From a virus, in the IMG/VR virus record IMGVR_UViG_3300033992_000391, positions 1 through 44,947 of that record: DNA of 44,947 nucleotides, one strand, 5' to 3'. How positions within the stretch are numbered: the stretch's first letter is position 1; each line of letters begins with the position of its first letter. The notes under the pieces were generated by a model. It was not told the DNA's origin. It saw only the letters and a list, made by a program, of their open reading frames with translations, and did not search any database. Below are positions 38,084 through 44,947 of this stretch, piece after piece. A program made the position numbers and the translations under genes.

Positions 38084-38445
38084 CAGGTGAGAAAGCCGTC
38101 TGCTGTGAAGATAGCACCATTAACTGTGGTGCGCTTAACTCGGTTGGTCACAGCGACCTCCGGGTTGTGCTTGATGAAGTCGTTCAGGAACTCCTTCTCA
38201 TTCCAGCACTCGTAACCAAGGCGTTGGCCCCAGTAGTGAAAAGCAGAGAGGGGAATCTGGGCTTTTAGTTCCCCGACCCCCTCAATGCTGGATGCCGCAT
38301 TTTGATGACGGAAGGCCGCCATCTGCTTCGCCTGCGTATAAGCAGCCGCCTCTTGCATCCTCCAGCCTGTCAGAAGTTCCCGTTCGACTTGCTTTCGCAT
38401 ATCGTCGGGGATGGCTTCGGACAGAGACTGGATGATGTCAGACAA
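38083..38445 (-). CDS. Unknown virion-region protein (120 aa)
   Basis: No ATG in the non-overlapping frame; the best start is TTG at 38445-38443 (MSDIIQSLSEAIPDDMRKQ), ten bases after the capsid stop. Longer readings back to 38547 would overlap the capsid gene. Helical N-terminal part (KQVERELLTGWRMQEAAAYTQAKQMAAFRHQNAAS), C-terminal YWGQRLGYECWNEKEFLNDFIKHNPEVAV. Overlaps the adaptor by one base. Unknown head-completion candidate. Confidence 0.75.
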   Translation of the reverse strand: MSDIIQSLSEAIPDDMRKQVERELLTGWRMQEAAAYTQAKQMAAFRHQNAASSIEGVGELKAQIPLSAFHYWGQRLGYECWNEKEFLNDFIKHNPEVAVTNRVKRTTVNGAIFTADGFLT

Positions 38446-38455
38446 GGCAGTCTGA

Positions 38456-39484
38456 TTAGGCAGTGAAGTCGAACTTACCGAACGCCAGCGGGTTGTAGAT
38501 GCACAGACCGGCAACCGCTTCGACGAGGCGGGCAGGGCCACCACCATTGTCCGTCAACTCGGTGACCTGGGCGACGTTACCGCCGTAGCGGATTTCGACC
38601 TGGTCGAACGGGATGATGTAACCGCTGAAGTTGTTCTTCAGGAACAGGGACGGGTGGAGGCGGATGCGGCCGAAGTCACCTTCAAACACGTCCACGGACG
38701 AAACGTAGGACGAAGAGTCGGCATCACGATTGAACGTGCGGACGCTCTGGTACTGGTTCGTGCCGGAGGCTGTGGTGGTGAAGACGAGGTTCGTGAAGGC
38801 GCGCTTGAGGGTCGGGCCGACGAGAGCGTCGTAGTCCTTGAACTGGCCGGTCTGGGAGTAGATGCCGGTCAGGATGTCCTGCACGACAGTCTCAGTAAGA
38901 GCAGCTGTGCCGACAGAGGAAATCTGCGAGGCGGACGGGCAGAAGGCGGAGGCAGCAGCCGGGAGATCGACAGTGTCGATGTTAGCGGCGGCGACGATCC
39001 ACTTGTCGAGACCACGGGTGCGGTAACCGACAGTGCCGTTATCGACCTGAGCAGCCTGGTTGCCACACATCGCCACTTCCATATCACGCTTGATGAGCGT
39101 AATGGCCTTGGAGACGTTGTTGGCGAGTTCGTCCTTAACACCAGCGATGTTAGCGACGTCCTGGGTCAGTTTCGAGACACGGACAGCCTTGCGGAAGATC
39201 TGGATACGATTGCTCAGTTCGACACGGAACTGGGTCGTACCATCGTTCACGAAGTTAGTCGTGCCGGTGTTCGGGTCAACGTCAGTACCATCGACGACAG
39301 GTGTCGGGGCGGTGGTAGCGGGGAGGCGGTCAGCCTGCCAGCGGAAGATCGTGTTACCGGGCTGCGCACCCTTCTTCGCCATCGAGGTGAAGGGGGTGTC
39401 CTTCGCATCGACCATAGCGATGAGGTTGGCAAGGTCTTCACGCTTACCAGCGTTGACGATGTTCTTTTCGAGAAGTGAGGGCAT
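38456..39484 (-). CDS. Major capsid protein, HK97 fold, SU10-like family (342 aa)
   Basis: Forms the icosahedral shell. ATG at 39484-39482. Signature of the SU10-type major head protein group: EDLANLIAMVDAKDTPFTSMAKKG (residues 16-39), FRWQADRLPAT, FRVELSNRIQIFRKAVRVSKL, IKRDMEVAMCGNQAAQVDNG, and a C-terminal HPSLFLKNNFSGYIIPFDQVEIR. Position directly after the scaffold gene confirms the role. Confidence 0.93.
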   Translation of the reverse strand: MPSLLEKNIVNAGKREDLANLIAMVDAKDTPFTSMAKKGAQPGNTIFRWQADRLPATTAPTPVVDGTDVDPNTGTTNFVNDGTTQFRVELSNRIQIFRKAVRVSKLTQDVANIAGVKDELANNVSKAITLIKRDMEVAMCGNQAAQVDNGTVGYRTRGLDKWIVAAANIDTVDLPAAASAFCPSASQISSVGTAALTETVVQDILTGIYSQTGQFKDYDALVGPTLKRAFTNLVFTTTASGTNQYQSVRTFNRDADSSSYVSSVDVFEGDFGRIRLHPSLFLKNNFSGYIIPFDQVEIRYGGNVAQVTELTDNGGGPARLVEAVAGLCIYNPLAFGKFDFTA

Positions 39485-39507
39485 AGTAGTAGGGGGGGTA
39501 GGGGGGA

Positions 39508-40536
39508 TTAGATGAAACCTTTCGACAGCAGGACTTTGGCGAGGTCATCTGCGGAGGTCGATTTTGCGAATCGACTGACGGCTTGCTTGGCAGTTGCTTC
39601 GGTTTTGCCAAGTTTGACCGGGGCGGCAGTAGGACGGACGGGCTGTACGGGAGCCTTCTTCTGAGTCTGTGAGGACTTAGTGGCTGACTCTCGCATCTTC
39701 ATACCGGCAATGGCATCTCCAATCCAGATCTGCCAATCAGGGAACTTCTTAAGTTCCGGGGCCGTGCGAAGGATTTGTTGCGCCACTTGGTATTCTTGCG
39801 ATTGGGGGGACTTCCACCAGGGGTAAGCTGCTTCTGCAATAGGCTTGATTTTGCTTTCGACCTCGATGCGAGCCATCTGTTTTGGCAGATACTCTTCGAC
39901 AGCCTTAGTAGCATTGACAAGCATACGGCTAACATCTTCCGCCCCGTATTCAGTCTCTCCAAGGACAAACCCGTTAGGGTTCTCCATACACTTATAACGC
40001 AGCCATCGGGCTTGTTCGACTTCCTTGTCCACTTCAGCCTTCGATTTTAACGTCGAGAACGGATTTGATGCGTCTGTGACGCTATTTTCGTTCCTGGCGC
40101 TCGCTTGCTGGGACTCGGTCACCGCTTGCTTCAGCGTTTCAACCTCCTTGCGGAGATTCTCGGCTTCCTCTTCAGCCTGCTTTCGCTTGGCCGTGAGTTT
40201 GTCGATACGCTTCTGCACACCCTTCGGGAGATCGCTGTCTCCCTCGTCGTCTTGTGCTTCCTGTGAATGAACTTCGTCGCCATCCTCGGCCTGGGGGACT
40301 TCGTCGGCTGCTTCCGCTTCGGGGGCGTTAGCGTCTTCCGGGTCGTCCTTGACCTCCGTCTGGGCTTCATCCTCGTTCTCGGCCTGGGATTCTACCGCCT
40401 GCTCGCTATCAGCGAACAGTGTCTCACGCAGTTTAAGCGCAAGGGTTTCCTCGTTTAAGCCCGAAGAGGGGGCGTTCGACTGTGCCTCGATGTTATTTTG
40501 AGCCGGATCGATATCGGCATTAGTTTCGTCTGACAT
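39508..40536 (-). CDS. Scaffolding protein (342 aa)
   Basis: Directs capsid assembly, then leaves or is cut. Extremely acidic residues 1-105 (AENEDEAQTEVKDDPEDANAPEAEAADE), a coiled coil at about 105-145 (KGVQKRIDKLTAKRKQAEEEAENLRKEVETLKQAV), helical middle, and a basic C-terminus (KTEATAKQAVSRFAKSTSADDLAKVLLSKG) that would bind the capsid. Immediately upstream of the capsid gene. ATG at 40536-40534. Confidence 0.9.
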   Translation of the reverse strand: MSDETNADIDPAQNNIEAQSNAPSSGLNEETLALKLRETLFADSEQAVESQAENEDEAQTEVKDDPEDANAPEAEAADEVPQAEDGDEVHSQEAQDDEGDSDLPKGVQKRIDKLTAKRKQAEEEAENLRKEVETLKQAVTESQQASARNENSVTDASNPFSTLKSKAEVDKEVEQARWLRYKCMENPNGFVLGETEYGAEDVSRMLVNATKAVEEYLPKQMARIEVESKIKPIAEAAYPWWKSPQSQEYQVAQQILRTAPELKKFPDWQIWIGDAIAGMKMRESATKSSQTQKKAPVQPVRPTAAPVKLGKTEATAKQAVSRFAKSTSADDLAKVLLSKGFI

Positions 40537-40643
40537 ATCAGGGAATTGTTGCTCCCAGGGGCGTATGGGGATTAACCCCCGAAATCAATGCTCGTCAAAG
40601 GCCGGAACGGGCTGTTGTAAGTTTTGGCAAGTTTCTTTACGGC
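40537..40643 (-). promoter_or_regulatory. Possible scaffold-capsid promoter
   Basis: The only gap of more than 100 bases inside the late operon. TTGACG at 40598-40593 is followed by a TTAATCC 22 bases on, inside an inverted repeat GGGG-ATTAA-CCCC (40577-40590). The distance of 62 nt from the ATG is longer than for other TTGAC boxes here. Confidence 0.35.
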
Positions 40644-40883
40644 TCACTTGCCGTACTTGCCCTCCCGCGCCTCTTGTTGCTGCAAGAGAAGGAGGTCTTT
40701 GAAGTCTTTGAGGGATTCAGCACGTCCACAGGCGTGGATACGCTTTTCGCCCTCTGTGCTGTAGGAAATCGCACGATCTACCTCGGCTTCGACGCTGGCA
40801 TCAAGGAAAGCCAGGACTGCGTCAAAAACCTCGTTATTATCGAACGAAAGTACCCGCTTATGGTCGTCGATGCTCTTAGCCAT
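40644..40883 (-). CDS. Unknown small protein between portal and scaffold (79 aa)
   Basis: ATG at 40883-40881, overlapping the portal stop by eight bases. Helical (NNEVFDAVLAFLDASVEAEVDRAISY, ACGRAESLKDFKDLLLLQQQEA). Small helical proteins with GRxExLxDFKxxLL at this position recur in podophages; function unknown, probably in head assembly. Confidence 0.8.
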   Translation of the reverse strand: MAKSIDDHKRVLSFDNNEVFDAVLAFLDASVEAEVDRAISYSTEGEKRIHACGRAESLKDFKDLLLLQQQEAREGKYGK

Positions 40884-43002
40884 TCTGCTGTTGCTGGCTG
40901 AACTGGTCGGACACCGGGGTTACGCCGATACGTCCGATAGTCTTGTTTTCCTGCTGGGAAACGCTCATCTGGAGGTTCTTGAAGTAGTTCTGGAGGAGAG
41001 CCTGGAACTGCTGGTCGCCCTGAGCTGCCTGTTGAGCCTTCGGGTTCTTCTGCATCACGTCCTGAGCGAATTGCAGCTTGGACTTGGCCGCCGGGTCGTT
41101 CTCGACGTACTGAGGCTCCATACCGGCCATCATCTTGGCGATGTCGTTCTGGACTTGCTCGTACATACGCTGGGAGGCGGAAGCCTGATCCAGAACAATG
41201 TCCTTGGCGGCTTCAGGGCTGATGGCCTCGACGAAGCGAGCCGTCAACTTGTTGCGGTCAATGACACCCCCGCTGTCCATCGGAACGACGAACGAAGCGA
41301 TAGCCTTGAGTTTCTCCATCACGTAGTCCGTGTCGAGTTCACGCACGTTGTACGACACGTTGAAGTCGTAGGCGTGGCAGATGTCGTTCGGGCTGATGAC
41401 GATGGGAGTACCGGCGACACGCTCGATTTGAGCGCCATCCATATACTGGAGGGTAAGCGAGACAATCTGCTTGAAGACCTTGCTCCAGGCGTTGAGCCAG
41501 TTGTTGACGAGGAACTGCTGGGTCGTCTGGGTCTTGACTGGCGGGATGTTGGCGTGGTACAGGCCGAAATAGGCCGCATTCCGGGCCTCAACACGATCAA
41601 TGAGATTGAAGGCGAGTGCAGGATTGCCCGAAGGCGGCGAAAGGAACGTATAGTCGTCGGGCGTGGTGACCGGCAGAAGACCACCCGGCTGGATGATGTT
41701 CTGAGTGCCAAGACGCTTCTTGACCTTGATGGGAGGCAGGGTCTCGAAAGCCGTGCGGTCACGAATAGAGTCGTGCTGGGCTTTGATTTCCATCTGGTCG
41801 GTGTAAGCCAGTTCAGGAATGCCACGGGACTCGACGATAGATCGGCGGAGGTGTTCACGACGCAGCTCGACGAACGGGTACTGGCCGTGGGCGTAGTCCA
41901 GCATTTCGTGCTTGGCGTAGTTCTCCTCGCTGACCTGGGGGCAGAAGACTGTGTAGTAGATGCAGGGGATGCCGTCCGGCCCAATCTGGCGCGTATAGGC
42001 GTAGATGATTTCAACAAGGTTGTCCGCCCGGTGAAGGGTGTTCGTAATGTTGGTCGTCGTCGGGATGAGGTTCGGGTCAGCATACCACGAAGACTTGCCA
42101 GCGGCGTTAGCCGCTTCCTCGACGAACTTCGGATCCCAACCATCGGTTTCGATGAGTTCACGCATCTCCACTTCGGTCATATGAGTGCGGCGGAAGATGA
42201 CACGGGCATCCTGAAGGTCTAGGGTCTCAGGCGGGAACGTGATTTCGTCGAACGGCTTGAGGGCGGCGACGACGGGCTGGCTGTAGATGTCGTACTGCTC
42301 ACGGAAGGTGGATGTGCCGGAACGGATAAGTTCATCGATGACACGCTCGACTTCGCTTTCTCCGACGGCGTACAGCGAACGGAACAGTTGCTTGTTGTAG
42401 TCCGTCACTCCGTTAGCCTGGAAGTTCTGGAGCATTTCGGAGGCGATTTCATCTCCGTTCATAGCCTTGGTTTCGATGTCACCGACAGTCACCACGGCAT
42501 TACGGATGCCAAGTTTACGCTCCCAGCCGATGTGGGTGACGGCCCAACCGAACTGCAAGGCGTACTGCGCCCAGAGTTCTACCTCCTTGGTGAGTTCGGA
42601 CTTCATCCGATTGTTGACCACCCAGTTGGCGAGGGTCTGGATCGCACCGGCGGTGGCGGCGTTGTCGTAGTTGTTGCCAGAAACACGGAGGCGACCCAGC
42701 TGCCAGGAGGAGACGAGCAGGACGACGAGTTCGTTGATGGTCTGGTCAACCAGGCGACAGCGGACATCGGAAGCACCCTCAAAAGGGAAGACGGACTCAC
42801 CCTCACGGCTTTGAGAGGAGTATTTCTTGCCGTCGTCGCTCTGGCCTTCCCACCGGGCAAGGCGGATGTCGTCGTTGCTGTTCAGGCGAGCAACATTGCC
42901 ACCATTGTACAGGGAACGCTCAAGTTCCTTGCGAAGATAGACTAGGTCAGGCGTTTCGGCGTGAAATGTCAGTTTGTCTTTACGGGAGTCTCTGTCGAGC
43001 AT
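40876..43002 (-). CDS. Portal (head-tail connector) protein (708 aa)
   Basis: Dodecameric ring for DNA entry and exit. ATG at 43002-43000. N-terminal LARWEGQSDDGKKYSSQSREGESVFPFEGASDVRCRLVDQTINELV (residues about 48-95), the ELWAQYALQFGWAVTHIGWERKLG region, and MTEVEMRELIETDGWDPKFVEEAAN are typical of large SU10/podophage portals, and the C-terminal quarter (QMYEQVQNDIAKMMAGMEPQYVENDPAAKSKLQFAQDVMQKNPKAQQ) is helical with a Gln-rich barrel-like end. Size, position after TerL and before scaffold all agree. Confidence 0.92.
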   Translation of the reverse strand: MLDRDSRKDKLTFHAETPDLVYLRKELERSLYNGGNVARLNSNDDIRLARWEGQSDDGKKYSSQSREGESVFPFEGASDVRCRLVDQTINELVVLLVSSWQLGRLRVSGNNYDNAATAGAIQTLANWVVNNRMKSELTKEVELWAQYALQFGWAVTHIGWERKLGIRNAVVTVGDIETKAMNGDEIASEMLQNFQANGVTDYNKQLFRSLYAVGESEVERVIDELIRSGTSTFREQYDIYSQPVVAALKPFDEITFPPETLDLQDARVIFRRTHMTEVEMRELIETDGWDPKFVEEAANAAGKSSWYADPNLIPTTTNITNTLHRADNLVEIIYAYTRQIGPDGIPCIYYTVFCPQVSEENYAKHEMLDYAHGQYPFVELRREHLRRSIVESRGIPELAYTDQMEIKAQHDSIRDRTAFETLPPIKVKKRLGTQNIIQPGGLLPVTTPDDYTFLSPPSGNPALAFNLIDRVEARNAAYFGLYHANIPPVKTQTTQQFLVNNWLNAWSKVFKQIVSLTLQYMDGAQIERVAGTPIVISPNDICHAYDFNVSYNVRELDTDYVMEKLKAIASFVVPMDSGGVIDRNKLTARFVEAISPEAAKDIVLDQASASQRMYEQVQNDIAKMMAGMEPQYVENDPAAKSKLQFAQDVMQKNPKAQQAAQGDQQFQALLQNYFKNLQMSVSQQENKTIGRIGVTPVSDQFSQQQQNG

Positions 43003-43193
43003 AGCGGGGATGATTTAGATTCGATGTAGGATAAAAGGGATGATTTGTGGAAGCGATGCTGTCCACCTAGGGTAGTATAACACCGAAGAATGCCAGACTT
43101 GCGTAATTTGTCCAATTCTCGCACGTCAATGCCAGTCAGTCGCTCCGCAGCCGATCTGGAGAGCAACATCGGGTAGTCGTCCGGGTTTTTCAT
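42969..43193 (-). CDS. Excisionase/MerR-type HTH protein (74 aa)
   Basis: ATG at 43193-43191 overlapping the TerL stop by one base; the longer reading to 43217 is not needed. Winged-helix signature LSRSAAERLTGIDVRELDKLRKSGILRCYTTLGGQHRFHKSSLLSYIE, as in helix-turn-helix domains that recognise short DNA sites. It overlaps the portal start by 34 bases. No integrase is present, so it is not a classical Xis; a DNA-recognition partner of TerL or a late regulator is possible. Confidence 0.85.
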   Translation of the reverse strand: MKNPDDYPMLLSRSAAERLTGIDVRELDKLRKSGILRCYTTLGGQHRFHKSSLLSYIESKSSPLCSTETPVKTN

Positions 43194-44803
43194 CAGTAAG
43201 ACCCCCCTCTCTTGCACTTGAACGAGTCTTGGTCGTATTGCTCCGGCTGCATCACCGCCAGGTAGCGCAGGCAGTCAATCGGGTCTTTGGACGCACCCTT
43301 TTCGCCGTCAGCGCCAGTCCACTCACGCAGGGAGTAGATTAGATTCTCGCACGACTTGGCGATATACAGTTTAGGCTCGTTGATGGGGGATAGGGGCTGG
43401 CCGGGGTCGTGAGCCAGGGCATCATTGATGAGGGTGACCCCATCTTCGATGCGAAGACCGGCAGCTGGCTGAAAAGACATCGGCTCTGGATCAGAATCCA
43501 GAAGTTCAATCAGCGACGTGCCGCCTTCTTTGCTGGCCGCTTGCGTAGCGCCTGCACGGGGGTCGATGAACCTTTCTTCGACGACTTCTTCCCCTTCAAG
43601 GCCACGGATAAGTTCTTTGTACTCGTTGATGCCACGACCACCCCCGGCTCTTTGGGCTGGCCCCGCTTTGCCGTCGAGTTTCGTGTCCGGCAAGGCCCAT
43701 TCGCCGTAGGAAGCGTCGGGCCACTCTCGGTAGATGAACCACTTGGTGTTTTCGCCTTGTCCGACTGCCCGAAGCCAAAGCATAAACCAGTTTCTCGCAC
43801 CAGCCGGGTCAACCACCATATAATTAGTTCCTTCTTCGGGAATCTTGTCATCATCAATTTCATTGAGGTCGCCAAATCTCGGAAATTGTGCGCCAGCCAG
43901 TCCATCAGCCCATCCATATGCTCGGATTTTCTTTTCATAAGTTGTTTTACCCTCAAGGGTGCGACAGAGTTCGTCGAAAGGGTTGTAAGGGTTGAATTGG
44001 GAGTGAAACCACATCACTCCGGCATCCTTGCCTCTGGATTTGGCCCGATAGGGCATATGTCCGTGCGGAACGCCAGGTACGTGCTGGATTTTCTGATCCA
44101 GAACCTTCGCTACCCGACTTTCTAGCACTTTGCATCCAGAAATGTACTCTTTTACGACGTTAGTGTAGCCAGAAACCGGGGTAAAAGTAACAAGCAGCTT
44201 GCCCCGTCGAGTAACGACACGATAACGGAGTGTTTCGATCCAGTCCAGAGGTACAAGTTCGTCGCACCAGATGATATCGCACTCGCCACCTTCGATAACT
44301 CGCTTCTCTTGGGCATAATTCATAAAATGGCACTGGCTGCCATTTGGAAAGATGAAAGTGCCGTCAGAAAAGCCGTTCTTCTGGGAATATTGGATGTTGG
44401 TCACACGTCCTTTCTTCAAGGACTTGAACTCCGGCGGGATATACTTCCAGATGACGTTCTGTTGCATCTGGATTGAGGACTGGGAAGTGGTGTGGAGACA
44501 CCAGACACGGGCGTTCGGGATGTTCACCATCGCCGCAACCACCCGCTTGGCAGCCCATTCGGTCTTTCCGGCTCGATTGCCACCCAGGATGCACAGTTCT
44601 TGGTGCGACTTCAGCAGATCGTCAGCGTCCTTCCAGTGAAAAGGCTCGTAGCCGTGGCGGTACGGGTCGGTTTTCTCCGCCAGAATCTTCTCCTCACGGA
44701 TGCGAAGCACCCGCGCCAACTCCTCCGACCCCAATTTCTTGGCAAGTACCTTCAACTCATCAGTCGAAGGCAGCTTAAGAACTGGGTGCGGGGACAACTT
44801 CAC
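43193..44803 (-). CDS. terL: Terminase large subunit (536 aa)
   Basis: ATPase-nuclease motor that packages DNA. Walker A LGGNRAGKTEWA (residues 73-84, Lys80), Walker B CDIIWCDEL (about 174-182), and RNase H-like nuclease motifs MVVDPAG (about 328-334) and ERFIDPRAG (about 414-422). GTG at 44803-44801 inside the stop overlap (GTGA) of the preceding 80-residue gene. The small subunit is not recognisable next to it. The cleavage type (cos or headful) cannot be read off. Confidence 0.95.
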   Translation of the reverse strand: MKLSPHPVLKLPSTDELKVLAKKLGSEELARVLRIREEKILAEKTDPYRHGYEPFHWKDADDLLKSHQELCILGGNRAGKTEWAAKRVVAAMVNIPNARVWCLHTTSQSSIQMQQNVIWKYIPPEFKSLKKGRVTNIQYSQKNGFSDGTFIFPNGSQCHFMNYAQEKRVIEGGECDIIWCDELVPLDWIETLRYRVVTRRGKLLVTFTPVSGYTNVVKEYISGCKVLESRVAKVLDQKIQHVPGVPHGHMPYRAKSRGKDAGVMWFHSQFNPYNPFDELCRTLEGKTTYEKKIRAYGWADGLAGAQFPRFGDLNEIDDDKIPEEGTNYMVVDPAGARNWFMLWLRAVGQGENTKWFIYREWPDASYGEWALPDTKLDGKAGPAQRAGGGRGINEYKELIRGLEGEEVVEERFIDPRAGATQAASKEGGTSLIELLDSDPEPMSFQPAAGLRIEDGVTLINDALAHDPGQPLSPINEPKLYIAKSCENLIYSLREWTGADGEKGASKDPIDCLRYLAVMQPEQYDQDSFKCKRGGSY

Positions 44804-44947
44804 CAGGCTTTACAACTCCAGTATCTCGGAGTGGTCTTGTCCTTAGCGGTGGCACAGTTATGACGGGCGCGGAAGGACTTGCGACGGGCAGGGTTGTCCT
44901 TCTTGATCGTCATATTCGGGTCACCGAAGCGGACAATCTTCGTCTTA
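44800..44947 (-). CDS. Conserved small phage protein, C-terminal part on the right end
   Basis: Same gene as the one at 1-222. Its TGA is at 44802-44800, and the first bases of the window repeat here, so this end shows the last 49 codons. The GTGA overlap with terL is visible only at this end. Confidence 0.85.
   Translation of the reverse strand, partial: KTKIVRFGDPNMTIKKDNPARRKSFRARHNCATAKDKTTPRYWSCKAW
44821..44947. repeat. 127-bp terminal direct repeat, right copy
   Basis: Exact copy of 1-127; see the left copy. The unique genome is therefore 44,820 bp. Confidence 0.97.

Noticed and set aside
42969-43193. Small HTH protein as an excisionase of a temperate phage
   Set aside because: No integrase, repressor-Cro pair or attachment site was found, so a temperate lifestyle is not supported.

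Overview
This window is one complete tailed-phage genome, most likely a podophage (short-tailed Caudoviricetes). The first 127 bases are repeated exactly as the last 127, and a gene reads in frame across that junction, so the unique sequence is 44,820 bp and circular (or circularly permuted). There is a large terminase, portal, scaffold, HK97-type capsid, T7-like tail adaptor and nozzle-like proteins, and very large internal/ejection proteins, but no tape measure, sheath or baseplate genes. No RNA polymerase, DNA polymerase, integrase or partition gene was recognised, so transcription and DNA synthesis are probably done by the host.

Layout. (1) About 1.3-10.95 kb, minus strand: an accessory/early block of small, mostly acidic unknown proteins, three short units each closed by an intrinsic terminator, three hydrophobic or repeat-rich oddities, and a C5-cytosine methyltransferase. 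(2) 11.0-20.25 kb, plus strand: a tightly overlapping replication and recombination operon: RusA-like resolvase, RecE-like PD-(D/E)XK nuclease, HTH replication initiator, DnaC-like helicase loader, N6-adenine methyltransferase, SWIM-finger protein, lysozyme-like endolysin, Rad52-like annealase with an SSB-like tail, metallophosphoesterase, PAPS-reductase-like protein and several small DNA-binding or coiled-coil proteins. (3) 44.8 down to 20.4 kb and, across the circle junction, 1.29 kb down to 1, minus strand: the late block. Read in its direction: two small proteins, tRNA-Thr(UGU), three small proteins, TerL, a small HTH protein, portal, a 79-residue protein, scaffold, capsid, head-tail and tail proteins, two probable receptor-binding proteins, GNAT-like protein, three internal virion proteins (357, 745 and 2,458 residues), then a lipoprotein spanin-like protein and two holin candidates.

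Expression signals are unusual. Almost no gene has a Shine-Dalgarno sequence; starts are preceded by pyrimidine-rich or CACAC sequences, and many open with ATGAGC. Most genes that follow a non-coding gap have a TTGAC box 35-54 nt before the start codon, implying very short leaders. Hosts that do not use Shine-Dalgarno pairing (Bacteroidota, and some Verrucomicrobiota and other lineages) are the best guess, but the host cannot be fixed from the sequence.

The parts most worth a second look are the non-coding repeat system of the 1.3-8 kb region (terminators, duplicated leaders, CCTA arrays, GTTTAC sites), the annealase with an ExoX-C-like domain and an SSB-like acidic tip, the spanin-like lipoprotein with several membrane spans, the giant 2,458-residue protein, and a set of 17-, 31- and 35-residue membrane peptides.
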